64,000 nucleotides of DNA. Source: Luteimonas vadosa (GTDB lineage Bacteria > Pseudomonadota > Gammaproteobacteria > Xanthomonadales > Xanthomonadaceae). Under the pieces are notes generated by a model, which saw nothing but the letters and a program-made list of their open reading frames with translations, had not been told where the DNA came from and searched no databases. The stretch is taken from assembly GCF_039543545.1 (NCBI RefSeq), contig NZ_BAABJY010000001.1, positions 124,001-188,000 on the forward strand, read 5' to 3'. The position numbers and the translations under genes were made by a program. Below are positions 52,450-61,387 of the stretch, in pieces. Within the stretch, counting starts at the first letter, position 1. Each line of letters starts with the position of its first letter.

Positions 52450-53886
52450 TCAGGTTCGAGCACTTCTCGCCTGACCATGCGCAGTTGTCAGTCCGCGGGC
52501 CAGCGGCCGTGTGTTGGAATCGAAGCGGGACAGGGGGTCGCCGGCCAGCAAGATCAATGGGGCCAGGTACAGCATGAAGACATACCGGTACTCGGCCGAA
52601 GGCGCCACCGCAAGCACCACCCCAAGCTGCAGCCACAAGAGCGCTGCCGCGATCAGGGTCACCCGATCTCGCCTCCACAGCGCCACGAGTGTAATGACCA
52701 TCAGCACGGCAACCCCGAGCGCGGCATTCCATGTCCATGACCTGGAGCGTGCCGACACTTCATTGAGCTGTCCGAGCCAACCCTTGCCTCGGTAGGCCAA
52801 GCCTTGCCGGTCCTTCCAGACCTTCAAGGGTCCATGCAGGTTGTCGGGCGCGGTATAGGGATCGACATGCTCGGCCCTGGCCAGCAACGCGCCGGCAAGC
52901 ATTTCCACACGATGACCAGCCACCGAAGGCAGGTTCGGTGCCAGGTCGTGCCTGAGGAAACTGCGGACGATCCGAGTCCGCTGGTCCTGGGGCAGATACC
53001 CCAGATTGGGCCCGTCCCTGAAGAATCCAACGGTGTCCCAGTACAAGGGCCAGTAGATCCTGGCCGCGGAGCGCAGGCGTTCGTCCCCCACGACTTCTCT
53101 TGTTTCGTTCGAAAGGCGACTCCCGACCTCATGGCGATATCCACCTTGCGCGAGCCTTGCAACCTCGTGGATGACTGCCGGGAACATCAGGTCTGCCGTT
53201 CGGGACCTGTCCACGCCCAGGCTGGCAATCCCGTAAACCACGACCGTAGTGACTATCGCCACGCCCGCCAGCACCCTTCCATCACGGCCAAGGAACACCG
53301 CAACCAAGAGGCACCAAACGGGCAGGAACAGCAGGCCGTTTTCGCGGAAAGCGAATGCCATGGGGCTCGCAACGGCGATGATCACCCAGCTGATGAGTGA
53401 GGCGTGCCCGCGACGGCAGACCCAGACCGTCTCGGCCAGAATCGCAATGATCGCGAAGCAGAACAGCACGTCATTCTGGACGTAGAACACCATGTTGGCG
53501 ACGTAGGGATTCAGAACCAGAATCGCGCCCAACGCAATGGAGATGGGATGCGCCCGGCCAGAAAACGCCATCGCGAAAATGCGCGACAGGAATGCCACGA
53601 TGATCGCCGCCTGGGCGAATAGCGTGAGCGGGAAGAACCGGCCGCCCAGCGAGGTGAGTTCTATGAAGCGCGCATAGAGGAAAGGCTTGCGGTTGGTGAT
53701 GTCGCCCGTCAGCACTTCCTGGAGGAAGTGCCCGCTGTCATAGCTGAACACCCCGGGGCGCAAGTGCATCCACCAGGCCAGGAAGTACAGGCCGAACAAA
53801 AGAGCGAAGCCTACCCACCATATGGCGAGCTCGCGCTCCCCCTGGAACATATCGGCACGGGCTGCAGTTAGGATGCTTGGCGCCAT
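52450..53886 (-). CDS. Multi-membrane GT-C-like glycosyltransferase
   Basis: A 478-residue membrane protein with about ten hydrophobic segments, for example LAIWWVGFALLFGLYFLAWW, FPLTLFAQAAIIVAFLSRI and YVFMLYLAPLILLAG. After the first segment comes HLRPGVFSYDSGHFLQEVL, an acidic first loop of the kind that carries the catalytic Asp in GT-C enzymes; the late loop NYLNPYVANMV-like region (LVLNPYVANMVFYVQNDV) is also typical. A large periplasmic loop lies near residues 270-400. It probably transfers a polyprenyl-linked sugar to the O-antigen in the periplasm. It is upstream of gtrB and downstream of a GT4 gene. Confidence 0.8.
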   Translation of the reverse strand: MAPSILTAARADMFQGERELAIWWVGFALLFGLYFLAWWMHLRPGVFSYDSGHFLQEVLTGDITNRKPFLYARFIELTSLGGRFFPLTLFAQAAIIVAFLSRIFAMAFSGRAHPISIALGAILVLNPYVANMVFYVQNDVLFCFAIIAILAETVWVCRRGHASLISWVIIAVASPMAFAFRENGLLFLPVWCLLVAVFLGRDGRVLAGVAIVTTVVVYGIASLGVDRSRTADLMFPAVIHEVARLAQGGYRHEVGSRLSNETREVVGDERLRSAARIYWPLYWDTVGFFRDGPNLGYLPQDQRTRIVRSFLRHDLAPNLPSVAGHRVEMLAGALLARAEHVDPYTAPDNLHGPLKVWKDRQGLAYRGKGWLGQLNEVSARSRSWTWNAALGVAVLMVITLVALWRRDRVTLIAAALLWLQLGVVLAVAPSAEYRYVFMLYLAPLILLAGDPLSRFDSNTRPLARGLTTAHGQARSART

Positions 53887-53994
53887 GGATTGCCTACCAA
53901 AGGTCACGGTAAATAGTTGGATGACGAGGGCCGGGTTTCCGTCGTTGCCCGCCGCGCGGCGCGGGCAGCTGGCCACCGACCTGAGTTGACGAAG

Positions 53995-55086
53995 TCACGG
54001 CACCGAAGCCACATTCTGGATCCTCTCGAGCCGGAACTGGGCACCGGTGGCGAAACATTCCGGTGTAACGAGTTGCCCGGCGGTTCCAGCGACGCGATTC
54101 ATGGCCGGCCTGTCCGAGGCGAGTTTGAGCAACTCGTCGACCCAGGCGCGGGCCGTATTCTCCGCATGGAAACAGTCGACTCCGGTCCTCAGCGAATGGG
54201 TGTAAGGCAGGACCCGGGACGCCAAGGTCGGCAGGCCGATCGCCGCATAATCCAGGACCTTGATCGAGCTCTTGCAATCGTTGAAGCGATTGGAGAGCAG
54301 CGGGGCCACGCCGAGATCGAAATCCCCTTGCTGCTGCAACCAGTGCGCAAAACCCGGATAGGACGCGCCCAGGAAAAGGGGCGGCTCAAGCACGTCCAGC
54401 CAAGGGGCATCCTCGGGCGGACGCTCACAGACACCGATGACCGAGAGGCTGAAAACGCCGGGATTCCTGGTATCGAGGATTTGCATCACCGAGCATAGGA
54501 ACCGGAAGTCCTCGTCATGCGTGCGGGTCCCCATGTAAACCAGGCGGAGGCGATCGGGGTCCCCAAGCCGGGTCGATCCGCGCTTCGAAGCAGACCAGAT
54601 GGACGGATCCAGCGAGTTGGCGGCGACCTGCCGCGTGCCGGAAACAAGCGGCCGCACACGATCGCTCAATGCGGGGGTGCTGCACCATACCTCGTCAGCC
54701 ACTTCCAGCGAGCGGGCGACAGCGCAGCGCATCGTCCGGTACTTCTCGCCTTCGCCATGGTCGTCCATGTCCAGCAGGTTGTCGTCCAGATCGTAAATCA
54801 GGCGTGCACCGACCAGCCGGGCAATCGCCACCATGGCATCCACGTCACGCGCAGCCGGGATCGATATCCGGTGCCAGATGATGACGTCTGGAGCGAATGC
54901 GAACAGCTCTTCGACCAGCAGGCTTCTGAACTCCAGGTGCCCGCTGTCCCGCAGATACTGGAGGAAACCGTGCAAGCGGATCGAGGCACAAGGCGAAAGC
55001 GTCCGGCCGTAGTGTTCCATCACTACTGCCACGCGCGGCCCAGCGGCTGCAGGTCCCCCTGTTCTACTCCGATCACCGGCTTGCAT
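53995..55086 (-). CDS. GT4-like glycosyltransferase
   Basis: A 363-residue cytoplasmic GT-B enzyme. The N-terminal fold shows RVAVVMEHYGRTLSPCASIR and ARLIYDLDDNLLDMDDHG; the C-terminal nucleotide-sugar domain shows VYMGTRTHDEDFRFLC, DLGVAPLLSNRFNDCKSSIK and the family-4-like YAAIGLPTLASRVLPY. The start at 55086 overlaps the end of the preceding large glycosyltransferase gene by 14 bases; ATG 55113 would overlap by 41. It follows the fusion gene in the same unit. Confidence 0.85.
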   Translation of the reverse strand: MQAGDRSRTGGPAAAGPRVAVVMEHYGRTLSPCASIRLHGFLQYLRDSGHLEFRSLLVEELFAFAPDVIIWHRISIPAARDVDAMVAIARLVGARLIYDLDDNLLDMDDHGEGEKYRTMRCAVARSLEVADEVWCSTPALSDRVRPLVSGTRQVAANSLDPSIWSASKRGSTRLGDPDRLRLVYMGTRTHDEDFRFLCSVMQILDTRNPGVFSLSVIGVCERPPEDAPWLDVLEPPLFLGASYPGFAHWLQQQGDFDLGVAPLLSNRFNDCKSSIKVLDYAAIGLPTLASRVLPYTHSLRTGVDCFHAENTARAWVDELLKLASDRPAMNRVAGTAGQLVTPECFATGAQFRLERIQNVASVP

Positions 55087-57844
55087 GAGCACGACTCTTG
55101 TTGGGCGCCGCATCTCCCGCGAACTCCAGCAGGAGCCCGGGCAACTCGGAACCTGGTGTATCGACGGGAAACAGCAAGGCGTGGGGATACCCCTCGAGGC
55201 GTTCCGGGAATGCGCCGTGGTTGGGCGCCGCGATTGGCCGACCGGTTGCCATGGCAGCCGTCAACGTGAACGAATACGTCTCAGGTGCAGTGGAGGCGAA
55301 GAGGAACAGATCGGCATCGGCCTCGTCGACCAAATCGGTCAGCTCGACGTCCTTGTACCATCCAGTCGACGAGAAACGCGCCGCCATGCCCTCGCTCACC
55401 TCGCCCTCCACCAGGCCCAGGTAACCAACTAGATGGAAATGCACGGGGAGGTTCTTCCGAGCCACCTGAGCCACCGCATCGAGCACCTTCCTCTTGCCTT
55501 TGTGGTTGGCCAGGACTCCCAGGAGCACCACTCGCAGCGGCTTTGCAGCGGAAATGGCCCGCCTCTTCCATCCAGCGAACTCGATGGTCGGTTGCTGCTC
55601 ATGGTAGATGACGTCGGGTCGCACGGGATGATAGCGGCTGATTCGGCTGGCGGCATCCCGGCTGGGTGCGATGACCCGCGAGGCACCGCGGATGGCCCAC
55701 TCGTGGTGGGCACGCCAGTTGACGATATCCGTCGCACCGTGCGTCGGTCGCTGGGCAATGCATGCATTGCAGCCGAACGCATCGGGCTCGCCGCAATACT
55801 CATGGTCTATGGTCGTCAAGGTGATCTGGGGACACACGGTGAAATAGTCGTGCACGTGGAACTCATAGGGCACGCCCGCGATCGCCAGCCCACTACGTAT
55901 GAATGGCCCGTGCCCGTGCAAGTGATGGATCTGTACGGCCTGGACGCCCATCATGGCGAGCAACTGCGCGAACTGCTGGCCACTGTCGACTTCGATGCTC
56001 AGCTCGAAACCATCGAATGCCGATCGATTCTCCAGGTACATCTTCGTCGCACTGCCCGCGACCGGCTTCACCACGACGACATGGTGGGTATCCGCTAGCT
56101 CGTCACAGATTTCCCGGACTCGTCGCTCGGTCCCCCCGCCGATGTCGTGCGTGATCAAGGCCAGGATCGGCTTCTCGTCTCGCTCCCACAGGGCGAACGT
56201 AAGACGCAGCCTCGACACCATGCTGGGATCCAGCCCGACGTGACGTGCAATCAGGGCGTTGTATTGCGGGTAACGCTCTTCAATCACGCGCGCGGCATTG
56301 CGCTTGCCTTCGCTGCTGGTCGCGGCAAAGCTCACCTCGCCGACGTGCTTGACGAAGACGTCGGTCGCAAGCAAATGCGAGAACCCCTTGGCCGAAGCCT
56401 TCAGGCAGAAATCGTTTTCTTCGCCATATCCGCGACCGAATGCTTCCTCGTCGAAGAAACCGACCGCCTCCAGGCAGGGCCTCGTGATCAGCATGCAGAA
56501 GCCGACGCTGGTCGGAAGATCGACACTCACCCCTACATTCACCTTGGCGGCGAGCACGTCGACTTCGGCGACCGAGCAGTCGCTCGGCATCGAGTTCTCG
56601 CCCAGCTTGGGATAACTGCAGATGGTGGCATTGTTGGACAGGGGCGCGACCGTTCCGGCGCGTTCACAGCGTGAAGCGTGGGCATGGAGCCGGTCCACCC
56701 AGTCGTTAGCAACTTCGGTGTCGCTATTCAGGAGCAACACCGCGCTGCATTCGGGAGTCGCCAATGCGGCGCGCATCCCACGGTTGACCGTCCGCACGAA
56801 GCCCTGGTTTTCCGCATTCTCCTCGAGGAGAACTTGGCCCGCCGCAGCCAAGGTCCTCAGATACTCGGTCACCTCCGGCTCGGGTGATGAGTCATTGATG
56901 ACCCTCAGGCGGGTACGGATGCGATTGCTTGAACTGAGAACCGACTCAAGGCACCTCCGTGTCTCCTCGAGGTTTCGGTACACCGGGACGATGATGTCGA
57001 CGCACCCGTCACGCACGGGACCGAGGGATCCAGGGAGCGCGAAGTCCTCGAGCGTGAGATACAGGCTGCTGATGTCGATGCCGAGCTGGCGGCCATGGAC
57101 GAGATAGTGTGCCAACGGGTCCAGGCCCGTTTTCGAGTATTCCGGGTACTTCGACGCGTACCGCGCCATGTCGAAGTCCGGCCCCGGATTTCTCAGTTCC
57201 GTCGCCCCGTATCGGCAGAAATGCCTGGCGGGCGACATGCCCGAGCGGGCAATGTCCTGGTTCCGCTCCAGATACCACGCCGAATTGAAGTAGGCGTTGG
57301 GCTCACGCCCCTCCGCGATCCCCTGCTCGATGAAATGCACCAGCGGGTTCCAGCCTTCGGCCGAAACGTCCCGGTAGTGCGAGAGGTACCATCGCGCGTC
57401 GAAATAGGGATGGGCCTCGGGATGACCTTGCCAGTGCGCCGTGTAAACCGCGAGCGCGCACGCCGAACGCGGGACGTCCGGGTTGCGCGCCCGGAAGAAG
57501 CCTGGATCGAACCATTCACAAGGCTTGTACCCCAGCTTTTCGCCCGCCATGACGTAATGCAGAAGCGCTTCACCTGGAGTGCCGGAGAACTTGTACTCGT
57601 AGCGGTAGTAATCGGCGTCGAACAGGGGGTTGGCGACACGTGGCCTGTCGTCACTCCAAACGCCCGACGCCAGTTCCAGCTCGTTGGCTGGCGCACGCCC
57701 TGTGACGGCGCCATACCACGCCTGGTCGATCACGCCCGACCGGATCAGCACCCTAAGTTTGAAAGGGATAGGCAGAAACCGGGCCGGCACCCTGGAAAGC
57801 CACCCGTAAATCCAACTCTTCATGCCCGTAAGCCAGACTGGCAT
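55073..57844 (-). CDS. Large glycosyltransferase: N-terminal repeats, GT2 domain and GT4 domain
   Basis: A 923-residue multidomain protein. Residues about 70-262 contain tandem repeats of about 45 residues of the FDxxWYLxxxxDVxxxGxxPLxHFxxxGxxEGR type. Residues about 280-540 are a GT2 domain (CVDIIVPVYRNLEETRRCL, LLLNSDTEVANDWVDRL and DEEAFGRGYGEENDF). Residues about 555-923 are a GT4-like domain (ALITHDIGGGTERRVREI and FLFASTAPETYSFTL). The start at 57844 has AAGGAAAG upstream. It probably adds two sugars to the growing O-chain. It overlaps the next gene downstream. Confidence 0.85.
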   Translation of the reverse strand: MPVWLTGMKSWIYGWLSRVPARFLPIPFKLRVLIRSGVIDQAWYGAVTGRAPANELELASGVWSDDRPRVANPLFDADYYRYEYKFSGTPGEALLHYVMAGEKLGYKPCEWFDPGFFRARNPDVPRSACALAVYTAHWQGHPEAHPYFDARWYLSHYRDVSAEGWNPLVHFIEQGIAEGREPNAYFNSAWYLERNQDIARSGMSPARHFCRYGATELRNPGPDFDMARYASKYPEYSKTGLDPLAHYLVHGRQLGIDISSLYLTLEDFALPGSLGPVRDGCVDIIVPVYRNLEETRRCLESVLSSSNRIRTRLRVINDSSPEPEVTEYLRTLAAAGQVLLEENAENQGFVRTVNRGMRAALATPECSAVLLLNSDTEVANDWVDRLHAHASRCERAGTVAPLSNNATICSYPKLGENSMPSDCSVAEVDVLAAKVNVGVSVDLPTSVGFCMLITRPCLEAVGFFDEEAFGRGYGEENDFCLKASAKGFSHLLATDVFVKHVGEVSFAATSSEGKRNAARVIEERYPQYNALIARHVGLDPSMVSRLRLTFALWERDEKPILALITHDIGGGTERRVREICDELADTHHVVVVKPVAGSATKMYLENRSAFDGFELSIEVDSGQQFAQLLAMMGVQAVQIHHLHGHGPFIRSGLAIAGVPYEFHVHDYFTVCPQITLTTIDHEYCGEPDAFGCNACIAQRPTHGATDIVNWRAHHEWAIRGASRVIAPSRDAASRISRYHPVRPDVIYHEQQPTIEFAGWKRRAISAAKPLRVVLLGVLANHKGKRKVLDAVAQVARKNLPVHFHLVGYLGLVEGEVSEGMAARFSSTGWYKDVELTDLVDEADADLFLFASTAPETYSFTLTAAMATGRPIAAPNHGAFPERLEGYPHALLFPVDTPGSELPGLLLEFAGDAAPNKSRAHASR

Positions 57845-57860
57845 TGCTCTACTTTCCTTG

Positions 57861-59201
57861 TCAGGTATGCCCACGAACACTCGATGGGTCTCGGCCGAGC
57901 AGCTTCAGAAGCTTGCGCGACCACTTGCGCTGCTCACGTTTTTCCAACTCTTCACTCAACTCGCCCAGCCCGTGACTCAATTCGCCAAGCTCTTCACCCA
58001 ACTCCCCAAGCTGCAATTCAACCGTGCCAACCTTTCGGACGGTCTGGTCTTCCAGCTCTTGCAGCACCTTGATGCGATTGTCCATCTCGCCCAATACATC
58101 ACGGTGCTCCTTCAGACGCTGGTGAACGCCGGAAAGCGCGGAGGCGGACTCGGACATCAACTGCTCTCGCACCGTGACCAGGTCATGTCGCACGACGTCG
58201 GTGTATTCGCTCAGCATCGACTTGAATTGCTCTGCTGACTGCGCCACTTCACTCCTCACGTTTTCCACGCCCCCAGCTGCGTTGACAACCGTCGCGGAGG
58301 TGGAATCCGCCATCTTGCGAATCTCCTCGACGGCGCTTCGTAGCTTGGCGAGCTCTGCCTCGATCAAGTTCCTGACATGGGCGACGTCGTGCCGCACGTT
58401 TTCGAACCCGCCGGTTATCTCCGCTTTATCCTGGCTCTTGGACTCGCGGTTAAGAGAGCGCTCGTGCACCAATGCGCTGTTGAGGCGAGCCCGCTCCGTG
58501 TCGTCCTCGACGCAGGATCCCAGTCTCTCGAACAGCCCCTTGATCAAACCTGCGTCGAGCTCCTTGGAGAACAGGGGCGCGATCTCGGGTGGGACGACCG
58601 AGCCGACGGACACAACCCCCAGACCATGGCCATGTGTGAACTCGAAGCAGTCGTAGCGCTGCTCGATCTCTTGCCAGAATCGCCAAACACCGAATCCGCG
58701 CTCGCGCACGCAAGTGTCGTGGAACAGCACGATGGCCCTGTCCGAGAGCTTCGGCAACCAGGTTTCGAAGTCGTGCTTGACCGCGTCATAGGTGTGCAGG
58801 CCGTCGATATGAAGGAGATCGACTGAACCGTCTTCGAAGTAATCGGCCGCCTCATCGAACGTCATCCGCATCAACTCGGAAAACCCTGCGTACTTGCGCG
58901 AGTGATACGCATCTAGCTGCTCGTAAACCTCTTCCCCATACTCGCCGGCATGCTCGTCCCCGGCCCACGTGTCCACGGCGAAGCACTTGCAGGCAACATC
59001 GTTCGCGACGATGGCTTGGCAAAATGCCAAGTATGAGCTCCCATGGTGGGTTCCCAGTTCCACGAGCATGCGCGGACGAAAGCACTCGATCAGCCAGCCC
59101 GCAAATGGTATGTGCGTAAGCCAGGCGCTCGGCGCCGCCCTTTCCGCGCGCATGTACATCGACTTCTTGAGAGGAAAGTCAGGCATGTGGGTTGCTTCCA
59201 T
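57861..59201 (-). CDS. SAM methyltransferase with a long C-terminal coiled coil (possible O-antigen chain terminator)
   Basis: A 446-residue protein. Residues about 35-215 form a Methyltransf_24-type domain (MLVELGTHHGSSYLAFCQAI, then VDLLHIDGLHTYDAVKHDF and AIVLFHDTCVRERGFGVW). Residues about 235-430 are helical with heptad repeats, first ENVRHDVAHVRNLIEAELAK, then ELQLGELGEELGELSHGLGE, predicted coiled coil. In Escherichia coli O9a, the methyltransferase WbdD with a coiled-coil ruler ends O-antigen growth and its product is read by Wzt; this protein has the same two parts without a kinase domain, next to a Wzt with a C-terminal domain. Start choice: ATG 59201, with MPDFPL at 59186 possible. 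Confidence 0.82.
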   Translation of the reverse strand: MEATHMPDFPLKKSMYMRAERAAPSAWLTHIPFAGWLIECFRPRMLVELGTHHGSSYLAFCQAIVANDVACKCFAVDTWAGDEHAGEYGEEVYEQLDAYHSRKYAGFSELMRMTFDEAADYFEDGSVDLLHIDGLHTYDAVKHDFETWLPKLSDRAIVLFHDTCVRERGFGVWRFWQEIEQRYDCFEFTHGHGLGVVSVGSVVPPEIAPLFSKELDAGLIKGLFERLGSCVEDDTERARLNSALVHERSLNRESKSQDKAEITGGFENVRHDVAHVRNLIEAELAKLRSAVEEIRKMADSTSATVVNAAGGVENVRSEVAQSAEQFKSMLSEYTDVVRHDLVTVREQLMSESASALSGVHQRLKEHRDVLGEMDNRIKVLQELEDQTVRKVGTVELQLGELGEELGELSHGLGELSEELEKREQRKWSRKLLKLLGRDPSSVRGHT

Positions 59202-59299
59202 CAAATACTGGGGTCTAGCGAGTTCGTCGGTGGGCGAGCATGGTTCGACAACAGCATGCAGTCCGCGACACCGTTCGTCAGCCGGGCAAGTCTCCGGAC

Positions 59300-59899
59300 T
59301 CAGGAAACCTCGGCCGCCACCGGCCGCAGAGCCAGGCCTAGCGAGATCAGCAGCCGGCTCATCCGGCTACGAGCCCCTTCCGGGCGCTTCCTGAACACAC
59401 CCACGGTGTCGCCCCATTGTCCGCTATCTGGATCCTGGTGCGGCTCCCAGTCCGTCGAGACCTGCAGCAGGTCGCAATCGCCGAATTTGGCCAGGGCCCG
59501 ATAGCCGTCCGGATAGAAGCGCCAACAGTCTTGCGGAAACCGATGCTCGGGGCCGCGCGAAGGCGCGATCAGGAAAATCATCCCGCCAGGCTTGAGTACC
59601 CGCAGCATCTCCAGGAACGTCAGCCAGAAATATTCCACGTGCTCGAAGGCCTGCCCCGAGATCACGAGATCCTGGGAACCGCTTGCGAACGGAAACTTGT
59701 ACGGGGAGGTCAACACGACGTCCACGCCGGGGCCTTCCGCCAAATCGACGCCGGTATAACGCCATCCCGGCGGCGTAAATAGGCTCCGGTACGATCCATT
59801 CACGTCATAGGAGCCGATATCCAGCACGGAAATCGACGCGCCGGGATCGAGGTGATCCCGAACAAGGGAGCTCATGTGCTCGTAGGAACTAGCATGCAT
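59300..59899 (-). CDS. Class I SAM-dependent methyltransferase
   Basis: A 199-residue cytoplasmic methyltransferase. Motif I is SVLDIGSYDVNGSYRSLF (about residues 24-41), then YTGVDLAEGPGVDVVLTSPY, DLVISGQAFEHVEYFWLTFL and LKPGGMIFLIAPSRGPEHRF. The motif QDCWRFYPDGYRALAKFG is characteristic of methyltransferases in LPS and capsule clusters. GAGGA lies before the ATG. It sits between wzt and the coiled-coil methyltransferase; it may methylate a sugar residue. Confidence 0.87.
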   Translation of the reverse strand: MHASSYEHMSSLVRDHLDPGASISVLDIGSYDVNGSYRSLFTPPGWRYTGVDLAEGPGVDVVLTSPYKFPFASGSQDLVISGQAFEHVEYFWLTFLEMLRVLKPGGMIFLIAPSRGPEHRFPQDCWRFYPDGYRALAKFGDCDLLQVSTDWEPHQDPDSGQWGDTVGVFRKRPEGARSRMSRLLISLGLALRPVAAEVS

Positions 59900-59980
59900 C
59901 CGAAATTCCTCGTGTAGGGATCAGCCCGCAACAGACAGCTTCGCGGGATGCTCCTCGGGCCGATGGTCGGCATTGGACTG

Positions 59981-61333
59981 TCACTGGCTGACCTCGACCC
60001 GGACAATGTCCAGGCTCACCCTATCGAACGGGATACCGACCAACCCGTAGCGCAATTTCCCGGATGCGACATTGATGAGCAGCGCATCATGCAACCAGTG
60101 ATGTTGGACGTGGTTGAACGGGTCCCCATCTGCGATGGCGACTGTCATCGAGTAAGTGCCATTCGGCAACATCGGCAGATGGAAAGTGAAGCTGGCTTCC
60201 AGCGTCGACCCCGCTTCGGCAGCAACCGGGGCGCCATGACCGTACGTGTTGTCGCCAAACAGAGATTGCCCCAGTTTGTCCTTGACGAAGAAGCCGATGA
60301 TCGGGCTGGCTAGCGCAGCCTCGCACCGCGCCCGGATCCTGAGGTGCACTTTCTCCCCGCCACGCAAGACGCCGCAGGGGTTTCCCGAGGCATCGTGCAT
60401 CTCGACCCGCTCGATGCGAGCGGCCCCCGATTCCCACCCATCCGAGTTCGCGATGTTGTCGAAGAACTCCAAATGGGTTTCATCTTCGCCTGCGCTAGGG
60501 GGCACGGGCGCCGGCTCCAGGTCCACCTCGCCCCTGGATTCCCTGATGGCGTGAAGCTTCAAGGAGTCGCCATACACCTCCTGCGCGGTGAACTCCAGGT
60601 ACGCATTGCTCACTTCCTCGGCAGAACCCTTCATCCGGATCTGGCCCTGGTGCATCCAGATAGCGCGATCGCAGAGATTCAGCACGGAGGCCGCATCGTG
60701 GCTCACGAAGAGGATGGTCCCCTTCTTCTTGAACGCACGAAGGAATCGCATGCATTTCTGCGTGAACGCAGCGTCGCCCACAGCAAGCGCCTCGTCGATC
60801 ACCAGAATTTCCGCGTCGACATGGGCAATGACGGCGAACGCGAGACGCACTACCATGCCACTCGAATACGTCTTCACGGGCTGATCCATGAAGTCGCCGA
60901 TGTCCGCGAACAACTCGATGTCCTCGAACCGCTGGTCTATCTGCTCCCGGGTCAACCCCAACACACTGCCATTGAGATAGACGTTTTCCCGGCCAGTGAA
61001 CTCGGGGTTGAAACCCGATCCGAGTTCAAGCAACGCGGCGACTCGACCATCAATGTCGACGTTACCCGCTGTCGGCGCCAAGGTTCCGCAGACGATCTGC
61101 AGCAGGGTGGACTTCCCCGAGCCGTTCCGGCCGATGATTCCCACCGTCTGCCCGCGAACCACTTCAAAGGAAACGCCACGCAGCGCCCAGAACTCATCGA
61201 AGTACTTGCGCTGCGGTCTACCCAGCGCTCGATGGGCATGCGGGAGCACCGCCTGCTTCAAGCGGTCATGCGGTTTCCCGTAGACCTGGTAGCACTTGAA
61301 TACGGACTCGATCCGGATCGCGATGTCGGGCAC
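59981..61333 (-). CDS. wzt: O-antigen ABC exporter ATPase with C-terminal carbohydrate-binding domain (Wzt)
   Basis: ATPase that exports a finished O-polysaccharide across the inner membrane with Wzm. The 450-residue product has an N-terminal ABC domain (1-245) with Walker A GIIGRNGSGKSTLLQIV, signature VKTYSSGMVVRLAFA, Walker B ILVIDEALAVGDA and the H-loop FVSHDAASV. The C-terminal part (about 260-450) is a beta-rich domain of the Wzt carbohydrate-binding type (ARCEAALASPIIGFFVKDK and TFHLPMLPNGTYSMTVAIAD). Start is GTG 61333. The C-terminal domain implies recognition of a modified chain end. Confidence 0.95.
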   Translation of the reverse strand: MPDIAIRIESVFKCYQVYGKPHDRLKQAVLPHAHRALGRPQRKYFDEFWALRGVSFEVVRGQTVGIIGRNGSGKSTLLQIVCGTLAPTAGNVDIDGRVAALLELGSGFNPEFTGRENVYLNGSVLGLTREQIDQRFEDIELFADIGDFMDQPVKTYSSGMVVRLAFAVIAHVDAEILVIDEALAVGDAAFTQKCMRFLRAFKKKGTILFVSHDAASVLNLCDRAIWMHQGQIRMKGSAEEVSNAYLEFTAQEVYGDSLKLHAIRESRGEVDLEPAPVPPSAGEDETHLEFFDNIANSDGWESGAARIERVEMHDASGNPCGVLRGGEKVHLRIRARCEAALASPIIGFFVKDKLGQSLFGDNTYGHGAPVAAEAGSTLEASFTFHLPMLPNGTYSMTVAIADGDPFNHVQHHWLHDALLINVASGKLRYGLVGIPFDRVSLDIVRVEVSQ

Positions 61334-61387
61334 TACGGCGTACCCCGATGACCGGAGATACGTCGGAGCTGAAAGGCACCCATCTCG

